64,000 nt of DNA, from assembly GCA_003586115.2 (NCBI GenBank), contig QVOM02000090.1, forward strand, positions 13,762,427-13,826,426. Reading direction: 5' to 3'. The translations under genes were made by a program, and so were the position numbers. The notes under the pieces were generated by a model, which saw only the letters and a program-made list of their open reading frames with translations, did no database searches and was not told the origin of the DNA. Shown piece by piece: positions 1-11,800 of this stretch. The first letter of the stretch is position 1. The number at the start of each line of letters is the position of its first letter. This DNA is from Salvator merianae (taxonomy: Eukaryota; Chordata; Lepidosauria; Squamata; Teiidae).

Positions 1-1093
1 TAATGCTGAAAGAAAACATCTTATTACTTCGCTGATGTGCTCTCTTGGTCTGAAAGTAGACCGGAGCTGAATTAAAACTTAGGTGTGACTGGACCAGTAA
101 TATACGCTCTTTTGCTCCACCTTCTATGTTCGACTCCTGCCGCATCTTATCACTTTTTGGGGTGGAGGTTGTCTGAATGCTAGCAATTAATAATTAAAGA
201 TTATCTTCTAGAATGGTGGAAGGGTTAACCTTGAAAGGCAACCTTACACATACCAAAACAATAGCAAAAGGATCAAAAATAGAATTAGCTGCTGTTGTCT
301 GCTCTGTAAGAGATATTGTGTCTCTTATTAAAAACGGGGAGAGAGAAAGTCAGAAATTAATCTTTGTAAAGTAATTACAGCTTGCTAAATGGTAACAGAT
401 TATGGGAGCATGGATCTCTGCAAATAGCTCTAAGGCCAGATGTATGTTGTTCTCTGCCACTAATCGAATCAATGCATTGGGGCTCAAACCCCCAGCACTG
501 TGTGGAGAAATCTGAAACAATAATTGGCAACAACTACATGTATTTGTTTGCCAGCTGCCAAGAAAAACAAGGTACCTCCAGCACTTACTCACTCCTGCTG
601 CCAACAAGCCTTAGCTTCAGGCTCCCTCAATGCACCCAGGAAAACCAACAGCCACCCACCAATTTTTGCTCTTGCCAGCTGAAATGACGAGCTGTGTTGC
701 AAACCCTTTTTTATTTTTATTTTTTATTCCGTGTAGTCTATAATAGATCACAAGGATCTTCCTTTCTTTAGTTTTACTTGAAACATCTTTATAGTGTCCT
801 TCTTTAAAAAAAAAATACTGGGAGGTTCACAAAGGACTTTAACAAAAAATTGGACATACATTTGACAAAATAAAAGAAGCAAAACCCACCATTTAAAGCT
901 TCCATAAAATCTAGTAATTTTCCTGTCAGCCAAATTATTTTATCAGCAGCTAGCCAATGCCCTGGGGAAAAGGAACTTTTAGTGAGTGCCCAGAACTCAA
1001 CAGATTGTGTATCTGCTGAGAAATTCACAGCATCCTGCTCTCAAGCAGACAGAGCTGTACCAGCAGATCTGGAGTCCCGAGGGCTTACTGCAA

Positions 1094-1119
1094 GGGCCCT
1101 TAATCCGAATTAAGGGCCC
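1094..1119. repeat. Perfect 11 bp inverted repeat with a 4-base loop
   Basis: Arms GGGCCCTTAAT and ATTAAGGGCCC (1094-1104 and 1109-1119) are exactly complementary around CCGA. It could form a stable hairpin in either strand. There is no terminator context, since this is a vertebrate intron. Confidence 0.8.
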
Positions 1120-1906
1120 AGGCAGAAAGGGCCAAAGAGGCATTTTCCAGCTGAAGAAGGAGAGATGAGCTGAAGTTTTGCTTTGTGGTTTTTGTGTTTG
1201 TAGTTTTTATCTACCTTTAGATATAATTTTCTCCAGGGAAATCAATTCCTTCCTCCTCTTGGGGCAGTAGCGCCATTTGTGTAATATATTTTCCTATCAA
1301 GCAACATTAATAATAACAAGAAAGAGGTGGAGGGAAACCTTAGCTCATATTACCTCCCAGCAAAGGAGAAATTTCCAGCATCTCTTCAGAGCTCTGGATG
1401 CCCTTGAAATAAGTTTGGTTTTGCTGGGAAGGATGCTTAGCTTTGTTGTTTTACGCTTTTTGAGGGCAAAGATGAACTTGGCTATCTTGGAGTAGATGGA
1501 TAAAGATTCAACAAGCACTAAGGAATTTACCATTCTGAGGGAATCAAGTCAATTGTAACTCCTGCACCACCATTGTTACGTTGGCTTGGCTTTCCCCATG
1601 CATCAAGAAGAGCTAAAAGAGGCTAGAATCTGAGGACTTTTTGTAGATATAAGGTCACACAAGGGAGCCAAAAGATATTCCTATGAGAGCCTGACTGCTT
1701 AAAAAGGCCTGCCCAAAACAGGTGAACTGTACAGTGTGATTTTCATTTCCATCCCATTAAAGAGAAGAGTAAATATGGTTTGGGGTACTTATCCCTGGCA
1801 AGTTCTCCATAACGCTTCTGTATCCGTCTACACTCAATAAACCAGAGCAACTCGGCTGATCTGGTCCTTGTAAGTTTTGTAATGATTTTGTAAAGCACCT
1901 TGAATG

Positions 1907-1968
1907 ATGATGATGATGATGAAAAAAACCAAAGAGGGAAGGGAAATGAAATGAAATGAAATGAAACA
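1907..1968. repeat. GAT and GAAAT simple repeats
   Basis: A short TGA/GAT trinucleotide run is followed by an A-rich spacer and four to five GAAAT pentamers. Both are direct microsatellites in the intron; no function is visible. Confidence 0.8.
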
Positions 1969-2443
1969 AGGGTGGTAAAGGTGTCACCAAAACTGAGAAC
2001 AGAAAGAAAATAAAAGCCCTGACCTTCACCTAAAATAGAGAGAGGAGGAGCAAGAATCTTATAGGGTATTTCTGACATCCCGTCTAGAAGAGGGATATTT
2101 TCAGAAGGCAGACTAGAGGGTCTCCACATTTCCTTCTAGGTTTGTGAAACTGTAATTCTGGACTGGGGGGCTCGGACAGAAAATACATTTCTCATGCTCC
2201 TGCACTGCGTATTTTTAGCAGGGAGCCACAAGGTGTTGATTTACTACTGCTTCATGTGGTCTGGAAAAAAAAGGAAAGAAATCTGTCAAGCTGCTTTTAT
2301 CAAGCTCGGTTTCTTCTCCCCACTCTATAAATATACCTGCTAAGTCTTGCAAATTTCATCCGTAGCTAATGCCAGAGGAACTGAACCGTCCAGGCCTAGA
2401 CATTGACAGTGTCTTTGTTTCAAAGAATAATGGAACACCCAAG

Positions 2444-2501
2444 CACACACACACACACACACACACAAAACTAATTTGCAGCTTTCAAAATCCCCCCCCC
2501 C
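2444..2501. repeat. CA dinucleotide repeat plus a C homopolymer
   Basis: About eleven to twelve CA units (2444-2467) are followed 25 bases later by a run of ten C. It is a typical length-variable microsatellite. Confidence 0.85.
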
Positions 2502-2861
2502 CTTCTTTTATATTATTGACACTTGGAAGCACAAAGCTTCCATCCACCCCACGCAGCATAGCCAGCCTTTTCACTCCTGCATTCAACATGGAACTCCAGG
2601 CTCTGCAGAGGTCTTGCCCCGTAAATGAGAAAGTCTTACTTGAAGGCATTGGCGTCTCCGTGCACCTTGTAGTTATCTGCACTGATTCTTGAGATAACTC
2701 TTGTGACTGCAATAAGGATGTAGATGTTGCTCTAGAGGAGGAAATTGAAAGAGGAATCAGGGAGGGCTGTAACAGGGTGCAAAATCAGGAGATTGTTATG
2801 GGAATGAGATACATCGATTTAAGAACGTTGGAAATATTGCCTAAACATTCCCTTGGTACAC

Positions 2862-3012
2862 TATGGTTCACTCGGTTTGTTAGACCACTCCTTGTTCAGT
2901 TCTATATGAACCATTTTTTTGAACAGGGTGTTCACGTTTGAACCATTCAGCATCCCAGTTCACTGCAAACTAACCAAACCAGCTCGGCACAACCAGTTCG
3001 GTAGTGAGGAGG
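2862..3012. mobile_element. GTTCGAA-type hAT-like repeat fragment, subfamily B
   Basis: It contains GGTTCACTCGGTTTGTTAGA, CCACTCCTTGTTCAG, GTTCACGTTTGAACC and CCAGTTCACTGCAAAC. These correspond to the second half of the copy at 30361-30668. Confidence 0.55.
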
Positions 3013-4738
3013 AAAAAGAACAAAGAGAAAATCTAGTCCGTGTGTACTCTAAAGCAAACCTACCAAGCTGTTCTGGACTACATGAATCACGAACAGAGAC
3101 CCACTCAGACTGAGAATTTCAGTTTTTGTTTGGCAACAGAGATTCTCAAATTACTGGGAAAGGGGGCTGGAATATGATAGCTTTGCTGTTGAATAGCAAT
3201 TTGCAAACAAACACCTTCATTATCTAGACGTCCCCCCAAAAAGGTGGATAATTGTCTGTTGCTGTTCTTTAACTGAAATCCTGGCATTTACTTTCCATCT
3301 AAATAATTAGTTGGAAAAGTAGAATGCCACGCTTTTTTTCCAACTAAGCTTCTCCAGAACTTTTTTCAAAAAATGGCTGTCAGTTATGCCTCATTTGAAA
3401 TGTATACAATTCATGGGATTTATTCCAAAGAACTTGCAATTTAGTTATATTATTGTGGGACATAGTCCAGCGTATGTCCAAATAGTTAAGAAGGCTGTGG
3501 CCAAGCATTGCACTAGTTAGATTTTATTCTGGCTAGTGTTGAATCAGGTGGATGGCACATGAAGAATGAATGAGAGAAGTTCTTCATAAAGAGATCCATG
3601 GTGAAAATGCACCCTTGGGGCCCTGAATGGGTCAGCATTAGATAACTCCCCAAAAGCTTACTGAGAACCAAAGAGTAGTACTCATTTTTTTATATCTTCT
3701 AGGAAAAAATAAAACATGGAAGAGTTAAATTTGCTCTCTGCTAGCTGCAGTGGATTGAAAATGCTTATACTTGCACAGTGTCTGGACAAGGGAGCCATAC
3801 TGATGTTAGATTCAACCCTACTCTCAGCATGCATTGGCTGGGCTTGATAGAAGCCTGAATATCAGACAGGAGTGATGCCTGATTTACAGGCTCTGATGAT
3901 CTAATATACTGTTGAACCAGGTAAAGTGGGTAGGAAATGCTATTCATACCTCGCTTGGGTTAACAGACTAGCCAGGAATAGTTTTATTAATGTCCTTCCC
4001 AGCTGGAGCAGACAATCCATTCCTATTATAGCATCAAAGAAATATAAGAGGAGGCCACCAGTTTGTTCCAATGTTTTCTGTTTCTTATTCTCCTTTCCAA
4101 TATCTGATATAAATGGCTCATCGATGGTTTGAATGGGGAGAATGGATGACTAATGAATGGAGTCTTGTCTTTTCTTTTAGATCTCCAAATATCATATGAA
4201 TAGGAAGAATTGCAATCTAATTGCCTAATGCGAGCTCTTAGGGTGCTTGAATGATGGGGATAAACATTTAGAATCATAAGCTGAGCCAACTGCTGTATTT
4301 TGAAGATATCCTTTGTGCAATTGTGGCTGTTCCTGCAGTATAATTACACATGAATTCAGGAGGGTTGGCTCTACAGAAGCTAGCAGCCAAGGGTGCAGTT
4401 TACCCATATCAAAGCAATATAGCTAACAAAAACAACCAGTGCCCTGGAGGCTTTATCAAATGGCGTCCTTTGCTCAATGGAACAGGCTAGCGTTTGGAAG
4501 GGACTGAAAGTGATATTTTTTTTACACGATGCTGCCTTTGCATTGCATCAGACTGCTGGCTCAGCTTTGGCTGGGATCCCCGTCATGATACCACGGGTTC
4601 ACACGCACACACCTGCCAAGACTTCCCCTGATAACTGCAACAGGACCTGAGCCCAAGGAAACAAACAAATGGAGGTGACTCATTTTCTACTAAGTGCAGC
4701 TTCTCCTGGGTGCTGTGGAGCTTCTATTAAAAGCACAA

Positions 4739-5165
4739 ATGACGAGGCTTAAACTGTCATCCTTTGGGCACATGGCAAGAAAATACGATGCTGCTTGAGA
4801 AAGTAAAAGGGAGAAGAAGAAGTGGATGGATAGACTCAATCACAGCAGCAACGCAACTGCCCTGGCAGACATAACAAAGGTCATAGAAGACCAGTCTGTC
4901 TACAGGAGGTCAATCTAGAGGTGAGTTCCAGAGAAAGGGGGCCACAACTGAAAAAGCTCTTTTCCTTGCCAGCAGATGGAACTTCTGGTGACTAAGCATG
5001 AGCTCTGCATCCCAGCTGACGACTTTCCAACTCTTTTTGCAGCTGAATCCATGGATGCTGAGCAGGAAGAATCTGACTGCAGTCTTCCATAAACAAGTGC
5101 CAATTTTCTCTTTCTTCTCTTCTCTTTCATCTCTCGTAGTGGCAGGGGAAGGTGATTCTCCATTA
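4739..5165 (+). mobile_element. LINE remnant: reverse-transcriptase C-terminal region and 3' end
   Basis: Read on the + strand, 4755-4912 gives a degraded peptide containing FGHM, then KKKWMDRLNH, ALADITKVIEDQ and SVYRR, interrupted by a stop. This order of phrases (a GH-R motif, a basic RW-D-I-like segment and a DR-WR-like end) is what the C-terminus of many non-LTR reverse transcriptases and their squamate copies look like. The following 250 bases resemble another LINE 3' tail with the phrase GAGTTCCAGAG. The family (RTE-like or other) is uncertain. It is an old, non-functional copy. Confidence 0.5.
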
Positions 5166-6619
5166 GCCTAACAAAAATGTATTCACAAACACCTTCGCAC
5201 TTCCCAGTTTATCTCCATGGCTGTTCTTTGAAAGAGTTCACCCAGCCTTGGCTCCTTATTGCATTCTCCGGTACTTGCAGCTGATTTAGCTACCATCTCC
5301 ACATCATTAACAGTGACCCTTGCCATCACAAGTTATTGTGGCTCTGGTCTCTTGCAAGGTCACATTGGAAATCGTTAAGTGGACGGTGTGATGTGCTGTG
5401 CTCCCTGGATGGTGTTCATCAGTTCAGCTAGATGGGTCTGTGTGAACTAGGAAAAATGGGCCATCAAGTGGAAAGTTCAGCTCAGTAGCTAAAGCAGACC
5501 AACAACAAGAACAGGATAGTCAAACGGAAGAATTAGGACACAAGGCATAGTTAAACTTTGGGATTTGCTAGCAGGAGATAGGGTGCTGGTCACCAGCTTG
5601 GATGACTTCAGAAGGGGTTTGGACCAATTCATGAAAACCAGTGCTGTCACCTTTCCCATGTGGTCACCCTAGGGCTGTGAGACAGGAGAGCTCAGAAGGT
5701 CAGCTTGCTTCTGCTTTGCACGCAATAGTTTACAACTAGGGAGCTCTCTCCAAAACATTCAGTTCAGCCTTACAAATAATTTGTTTTCACAGCATCCAGA
5801 TACATCTAGCATCAAGGTTTAAAGACTGGTAATTTACAGCACAAAGCTTTGCTTGGCCAGTGTTTGCACGGTTCTGTTTTAATGTTGCAATCAATAACGT
5901 TTGGGGGCATTAGCCTGAAGGAACATTACGAATTGCCTCAAGTCCTCTGCAGGGAAGGCAGGCGAGATAGAGAAAGTAGAGAATCAATTAAACGGCATTT
6001 AAATATTGTTTGTTCCTAAGTTTCATTATTCATCAGTGGTCACACTTTCTTTACAAATAATGCTTCAGAGATACATATTATATAAAGTGAAAGCTACATG
6101 TAAGCAAGGAAATAAAAGCAAACTTTCTAAAGAGACAGGATAAGAGGAAATCTCCAAAGCCACTGCCACTCGATTCCCGGGGACACATTTCAGAGGTGCA
6201 ATTTGGTGTGCCACTGAAATGTGTCCTCCTGTTGGGTCAGAAGAGGGAGGCACGCACCCTTTCACATGACCCCCTGTTCTGATCCAGAGACCCCTGGAAC
6301 ACCAGTAGATCTGTAGAAACAAGTATACTGGTGTACCGGTCTAAGCAGCCATTTTGGTCACCTAGACTGGGCCTCACTCCATCCCAGTGCAGATGGAGTG
6401 GTCCAGGAAAGGGGAGGGACCTCTCTCTTCTGCTCTATTGTGCAGAAAGAGGGGTCTGGACAGGATTAGACACCGTGCTGGATCATTCCACAGGTGAGTG
6501 CGGAATGGCCAAGGGCTGGATGGAGCCTTTATTTGTTTGAGAAGTAAGGACTTGCACTGCTGTCCGGCCTCCTAACTCTGCAAAGCTGTAACATATTCAG
6601 AAACTGCTTCTCTTCCTTC

Positions 6620-6830
6620 CTTTACATTTTATTTATTTTATATTTAACAACAGCTTTAATCCAAGCAGCACCACTGTCATTATCAGAGCGGGGTGCACAC
6701 CAACTTTCCACAGCATGCTCAAGGCGGTTTATAAACAACCATGCAACAAATTGCAAAGAAATTGTGAAACAAATGCAGATAAATTATTAAACAAGATGCA
6801 GTAATTGTTTATCAACATATTATATAAAGT
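6620..6830 (-). mobile_element. LINE 3' end-like fragment
   Basis: The + strand begins with TTTATTTATTTTAT-type sequence and contains GCTCAAGGCGGTTTATAAAC. This is the reverse of the usual CR1/L2-type end, in which a GGC-TATAAA-like stretch precedes an AAAT tail. It is diverged and short, so the family is unresolved. Confidence 0.4.
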
Positions 6831-7464
6831 GGAATGCCTTTAAATGTAAAATCTAAACCAATAGGAATTTCACAAACAAATACACACACAGGCATGTGAG
6901 AATACAGCATGCATTTCCGATTCTGCCGATTGGTGCTTGTCTGTTTTGGACTGAAAAATCCACATGTCGTTTGGAAGTCAGGGAAGAAGGCGGTGTAAAT
7001 TCACAATCAATATGTTTATCCTTCCATTTGCTGGTAAGCTCTGTAACCGGCTGCTTTTATCACAGGAGGTGCTGTGGTCGAATCGATTAGGAAAAAACAA
7101 AGCAACCGAGGGCACAGCGGCAGAGCATCGGACGGAGGAAGGGGCTTCCTCTTTTTACTTGCTCACAAAATTGTCCCTTGCAACCCTCCTTAAGAAATCC
7201 CAGTGATTAAGCCACCATTCACTGTAATTTAATGCACTGGTATAATTAAAGTGCTGTAATACATTCACGTATCAGCAGTTCAGTCATGAACCTGCAACTC
7301 CCATCTAGAAAGATTAAGTTCATTACAGCCGACAGATGCAGCCTGAGCAACCACCTGAACCTAACAGATCTGCTTTAACTACCTCTCTTTGATCAAGTGT
7401 TAAAAATAGCAAGCTGCTGACTTCCAAAACAGGGATGCAGAAAATGCATCTCTTCCCATTTGAG

Positions 7465-7725
7465 ATGAAGGTGAAGGCGGAGGGAGAGTGGAGGAGGAAG
7501 GGAGGGAGAGAAGGAGGGAGGCAAGGAAGGAAGAGGGAGGGAGGGAGAAGATACAGAGAACTAGAAGGGAGGAAGGAAGAAGAAAGGAAGGAGGGAGGGA
7601 GGGAGGGAGGGAGGGAGGGAGGGAGGGAGAAGACACAGAGAACTAGAAGGGAGGAAGGAAGAAGAAAGGAAGGAGGGAGGGAGAAGACACAGAGAACTAG
7701 GAGGGAGGGAGGGAAGGAGGAAGTC
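7465..7725. repeat. Purine minisatellite with a higher-order unit
   Basis: This is a 260 bp AG-only-dominated tract. Inside it a unit starting GAGAAGAYACAGAGAACTAG and continuing with GGAAGG-type purines occurs three times, at 7545, 7627 and 7681. The spacings of 82 and 54 bases differ by 28, exactly seven GGGA tetramers. The open frames here are artefacts of composition. On the ADGRD1 sense strand this is a CT-rich tract beginning about 220 bases after the TM5 exon donor. Confidence 0.9.
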
Positions 7726-7945
7726 TCAGGCTGGTTGGTGCCTCTCGCATAACCTACCTACTTATTCTCAGCCTTGACCTTGGGATGGAAAAGCAGCTTA
7801 TAAATGTAAGAACAGGAAAACAAAGGCGATGCAAGAGACAGTCCACTGTCGGTTTCCACACCGTTATTTTCCACCATGCCTGCCCAACCGTGTTCTATTG
7901 ACACCCCAGCGTGTACCATCAAGGTAAGAAAGGGTGGATACATAC

Positions 7946-8012
7946 CACAATGACAAATATTGCCGGTGCCACAAAAGCCCAGATTGCACCGTTTTCCAGA
8001 GAAAGCCAACAG
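7946..8012 (-). CDS. ADGRD1: ADGRD1 exon: ECL2 cysteine and TM5 start
   Basis: This is a 67 bp exon: one base plus 22 codons. It reads CWLSLENGAIWAFVAP followed by AIFVIV. The first Cys is the conserved ECL2 cysteine expected to pair with the TM3 cysteine. The CWLS..GAIWAFVAP block is strongly conserved across adhesion GPCRs and contributes to the pocket that receives the tethered agonist. The acceptor TTTATCCAG lies above 8012 and the donor GTATGTATCC starts at 7945. The end phase is 0. The next exon should begin with the remainder of TM5 (a VNIGIL-like sequence) and was not found in 1-7945, so it probably lies beyond the window edge. Confidence 0.95.
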
Positions 8013-8738
8013 CTGGATAAAAAGGAAGAAGAGAGAGAGAAAAGCAATGCTTACAAAGTCCTGCGAGGCTAGATCATCAAAAGAGAGGGATTAAAAAATG
8101 TTTTTTTTTGTTTTGGTCTATTTGTTTATTAAATGTATTTTTATACCATTTCCCATTGTAGAAATCTCTAATGTGTCCATGTTTTTTTGTTTTTCTTTTG
8201 TTTTGCAGATGACAGTGGCACATGACTGCATTATTAAAAACAACAGGTCAGAAAAAGCTGAATTTTTGACATTAGCCAGGAGGGGTCAGGGAAGGGAGTT
8301 GCAGCTGGTTGATAAAAGCTGCCAAAGGAACTATTGGCCCACATAAATCAATGGCCCTTTTCTGCACTAGCCTTTATTCCAGATTATATCTTGGAATAGG
8401 ATCTGCTCTCCACAGGTTGGTACAGCCTATAGCAGGCCCCGCCTGGCCCCTTAGACCCACCCCCTGGGGCAGGGTCTCCCTTAGCATCTAAAGGAAGGCA
8501 GACTAAGGGTGACTCTACATTGACCAGAATACTGGACCAGCAACAGTACTAGGAGCATCTCTTCTGCACACTGCTGTGGTCTAAGGGAGGCCCTGCCCCA
8601 GCGGATGACCTGAGGGGTGGGGTCTAAGGGGGCATGGCCTTCCTTAGACCTCACCAGCATGCAGAAGGGAGGCTCCTAGTATGCTTGGTGGTCCAGTATA
8701 CTGGCCAGTACAGAACCATCCCGTGCTTCTGGACTCAC
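8013..8738 (-). other. Short intron between the ECL2/TM5 and TM4 exons
   Basis: This is a 726 bp intron on the minus strand, the shortest in the window. Its acceptor end is next to the TM5 exon and its donor is at 8737-8738. Most of its upstream half (8345-8726) is filled by GC-rich foldback repeat sequence, described separately. The remaining 300 bases carry a T-rich run on the + strand (8090-8210) and no other recognisable feature. Confidence 0.8.
8507..8726. mobile_element. Foldback (palindromic) element, two ~85 bp arms
   Basis: The sequence from 8507 matches the reverse complement of the sequence ending at 8726 over about 85 bases with scattered mismatches. Shared phrases include ATACTGGACCA, TACTAGGAGC and TTCTGCA followed by GGTCTAAGG. 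The centre is rich in GGGG/CCCC words. It could fold into a long hairpin. It resembles a non-autonomous foldback or MITE-type element. Related single arms occur at 38150-38280 and 58845-58965. Flanking sequence at 8345-8500 has similar words in the opposite order. Confidence 0.7.
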
Positions 8739-8805
8739 TTGTTGTCTTCACCATAGCTTTCCACCGCCGAAGTTACTGAGATGACACAGATCAGGAATGG
8801 ACAAC
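8739..8805 (-). CDS. ADGRD1: ADGRD1 exon: TM4 and start of ECL2
   Basis: This is a 67 bp exon: GT, 21 codons and AA. Joined to its neighbours it reads G, then CPFLICVISVTSAVESYGED, then N-N. The hydrophobic PFLICVISV part is TM4. The ESYGEDNN part is the beginning of extracellular loop 2, which leads into CWLS on the next exon. The acceptor is AAATTTTGCAG above 8805. The donor is GTGAGTCC from 8738. The split codons fit both sides: G+GT gives Gly and AA+C gives Asn. The recalled mammalian protein has the same length between GW and CWLS with several substitutions in TM4, so this is the least conserved exon of the six. The exon borders a foldback repeat that ends about 20 bases away on the + strand left side. 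Confidence 0.92.
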
Positions 8806-11800
8806 CTGCAAAATTTGAGACAGGCCATATTAAAGGGGGGAAGAATCAGTTTCCTCTCCAATTCTGACTGAATTTTTCAAAACTCAGTCACTGAACTCTT
8901 CATGTCAAATTCCACTCAAACCAAATTTACATTTCAGATTGTTGCATTTGTCTATTTGGCTTGAACACAGACTCTTGGCGTGTGTGCAGTTTTGCCAGCC
9001 CATTCTCAGTGCCCACTAATGCAATTGCACCCAAAATTGTGATGGTCAGAAATCAGTACATGTCAATGCATTTATTGGTCAAATGCAGAGGAAGTTCGGA
9101 TGGAGCAAATTTTTGAAAATTTTGAAAGCAAAAATCCTTTCAAAATTTGTATTTTGGGGTCTGGCCAATCTCTAACAATATTATCTTGATAATGAACTCT
9201 TTACTGCCAGCTGCTCCTCATTTTTATTTTATTTAAAAAAGGGGAATTATAACCAGTCCATCCAACTTTCGGTAGCATTGTTCACTGCACCAAAATTATA
9301 ATTAAATGACAGAAATCGAGACATGCTAACATATATCCTGACACTATGAGTTAATTTCTTGCTCCATTTATGATTTGTGGGTGATCTCGATAGAACAAAA
9401 TGGCATGCACACACATTTCGGTAGTACTTCAAATAACTGTGAACAGAATTATTCTATAAATAATAAAAATGCCATTAAAAATACAACTCTTATATTAAAA
9501 CCAAGATGCAGCTGTATGAAGTGAAACAATGAAGAGTTTGAACGAGCTGTAGCCTTTTAAGTACTATATCCATGTGCTTAACGTAAATTTTATGCATAGG
9601 TTTAACTTTGCAGATTATGTTCATCAAATACAAACAAACAAAAGGCAACTGAGAGATCTCCCTGGAAAAGAAATATGGAATATTTTCATCACCTTGTTTT
9701 TGAGGGTATAAAAACAGATCCTTATGATTATTTGAATGGAAAACTGACTTGTGTGGATGTAGCTGCAACCAGGAACATCACGTTGGCCTGGGCTGGGTCA
9801 CCTCAGCGTGGACGGCCTTTGGCACGGGATACCCCTCCTCCCCTGCGGTTTTGGTCCAGATCACTCAAACTGGGCGAAGGCCAGACTCCACGGGACATGC
9901 CAACTCATGGCATGTGTAAGGTATGCCGGGTTTTAGGCTGACACCCTAGCTACTGACTCTCATGCAGAAGAGCAGGTGGGAAGCAGCCCAAATGGCTGCT
10001 GGGAGAAGCAAGGCATGATTGTTTCAAAAAGGATGCAGCCCTGGGGGGAACAGCCCCATCCCTAGCACCCCTCTGTGGTCACCAAAAACGTTCACCGACA
10101 AACATCCAGCCCAGCTCTCATGATTACATCCCAGAAAGCGGTATTACGTCAAAGAGGACTTGCTGTCTTGGTGAAGGGAGAAGATTGTATTTGCTGCCTG
10201 GCGTGAATTTTTAAATTAACCCCAGATCCTGATCAATAAATGTGGTCCTGCCCTCCAGTTACTAAAAGGTGACTCTGGTTCCACTGCTGTTGATACTTCC
10301 GTACCTTTGATTCAGCTCCCCATAAAGAGAAGGGGGGGGGGAGATCTAATCTAATCTCTTTTGTGTCCACTTTCAGCAGTTCCTCCCAGTAAGAATAATA
10401 TCAGGCTCACCTCCTGTAATAACACTCCAGAGTCAATGGCTTCCAATGCAAGCTGCTAAAAATAACTCTCAGAGAGAAAGACCAGGAGTCTCCCTGGAGA
10501 TAATGCAATCAAGCACGGTAATAGCACCGAAATGTCACCGTCCGGTTACACCCTCGTGAGGGCCACAAAAACGGGAGGCGGGAGGCGGAACATGCAGAGA
10601 AGCCTGACAGGTTTAAGACCCCCTTCGCTATTCAAGCAGGGGTCGTTTTCTGAAATGAAAGCCAATGAACAACCCTAAAATAGGAGAATGAAACTATGCA
10701 TTTCCTTCAGCTTTTTGAACAGATAAAGAACCCTACTGCATTCTGAAAGGCAGTGTAATCTTTTGGAGGACTAAAGGACCCTGGGGCTTTTGACAGATTA
10801 TCTGATGGGAAACCACATCAAGAGATCCACAGACCATTGCTTGAAAACATAGGAGTAGGTTTATATATATTTGCTTTAGATGCAGAAGTTATGCTAGAAG
10901 TCAACAAGATTTGGACTGCCCTACCTCAGAGTGGCAGAATGGAGAAATGCGGCACATGGCTTCTATGGGAGCGATCACTTTCTCATTCCTACAGTTTAGC
11001 CCACTGTGGTTATGTGGGATCAAGGCAAGCGTTTTAAGCAAAGGTTGCAATCAGACACAGTTGAAGAGGTGCCCTCTGGGCAAATTTGAGTCTGTAACAA
11101 AAGACATATTCTCCCTGCATTTGCCCTACCCCAGTTTCGATTCTCAAAAGAGTCCTCTCTTCAACATTCAGGATTTCATTGCTCTGAAGATGTCTCTTTA
11201 AGCTGGGTTGGTGCCTTCTGAGGAGATGCTGAGGATTGAATATGCAATCTCTGACTTCCAGATAGTTGCTTTATCATTAAACATGACTACTCCATGGATA
11301 CACCCATGCTGTTTTCTTGGGCAATACATAAGTGGCAAGAGGCGTGACTTGTTCCTGGTCTAGGAGAGGCCCGGAATGGGTCCAGCCTTTGTACTGCCCA
11401 TTCTAACAGGGAGTGCAGAAAGGCCTTAAGTTTGCCGATCTGTGATCAGAGAAAGAATAACTCGGAGGAGTTCCCATTCACTCCCCACCACCATGAAATT
11501 CTACATATTGACAGAGTGATGGCTCTTTTTCTTCCTCAATGTAACAATATGAAATATTAGAAACTCGGGACCTGCTCAGAGTTTCAAGGATGGGGTGCAC
11601 TTTAAATTGGAAAGACAATAAACAAATGGCTCTGGAAAACATCAGCGCAGAAACATTCACTCAGCAGAAACATTTAAGACAAGTCTGCTTAGGTGGTATA
11701 TTACCTTAATCTGGTTGCTTTTCCAAAGCACATTTCAGATGTCCCCGGGATTTAACTCGATTATTTATCAGCTTAAAACTGCACTGGTGAAGAAAATTAA

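Larger units (their letters stand above)
1..7945 (-). other. Intron downstream of the TM5 exon (open at the window edge)
   Basis: No exon or RNA gene was recognised. The stretch holds a GAT repeat and a GAAAT pentamer repeat (1907-1968), a CA repeat with a nearby C run (2444-2501), a fragment of the GTTCGAA-type repeat family (about 2862-3012), a LINE reverse-transcriptase tail remnant (4739-5165), a LINE 3' end-like piece on the minus strand (6620-6830) and a purine minisatellite (7465-7725). The remainder appears unique or too old to classify. I looked on the minus strand for the exon with the rest of TM5 and for TM6 phrases and saw none. Confidence 0.6.

Noticed and set aside
7435..7752. 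Open frames rich in Gly, Arg, Glu and Lys
   Set aside because: They are products of purine-only simple sequence. The same applies to 14247-14531 and 48682-48870.
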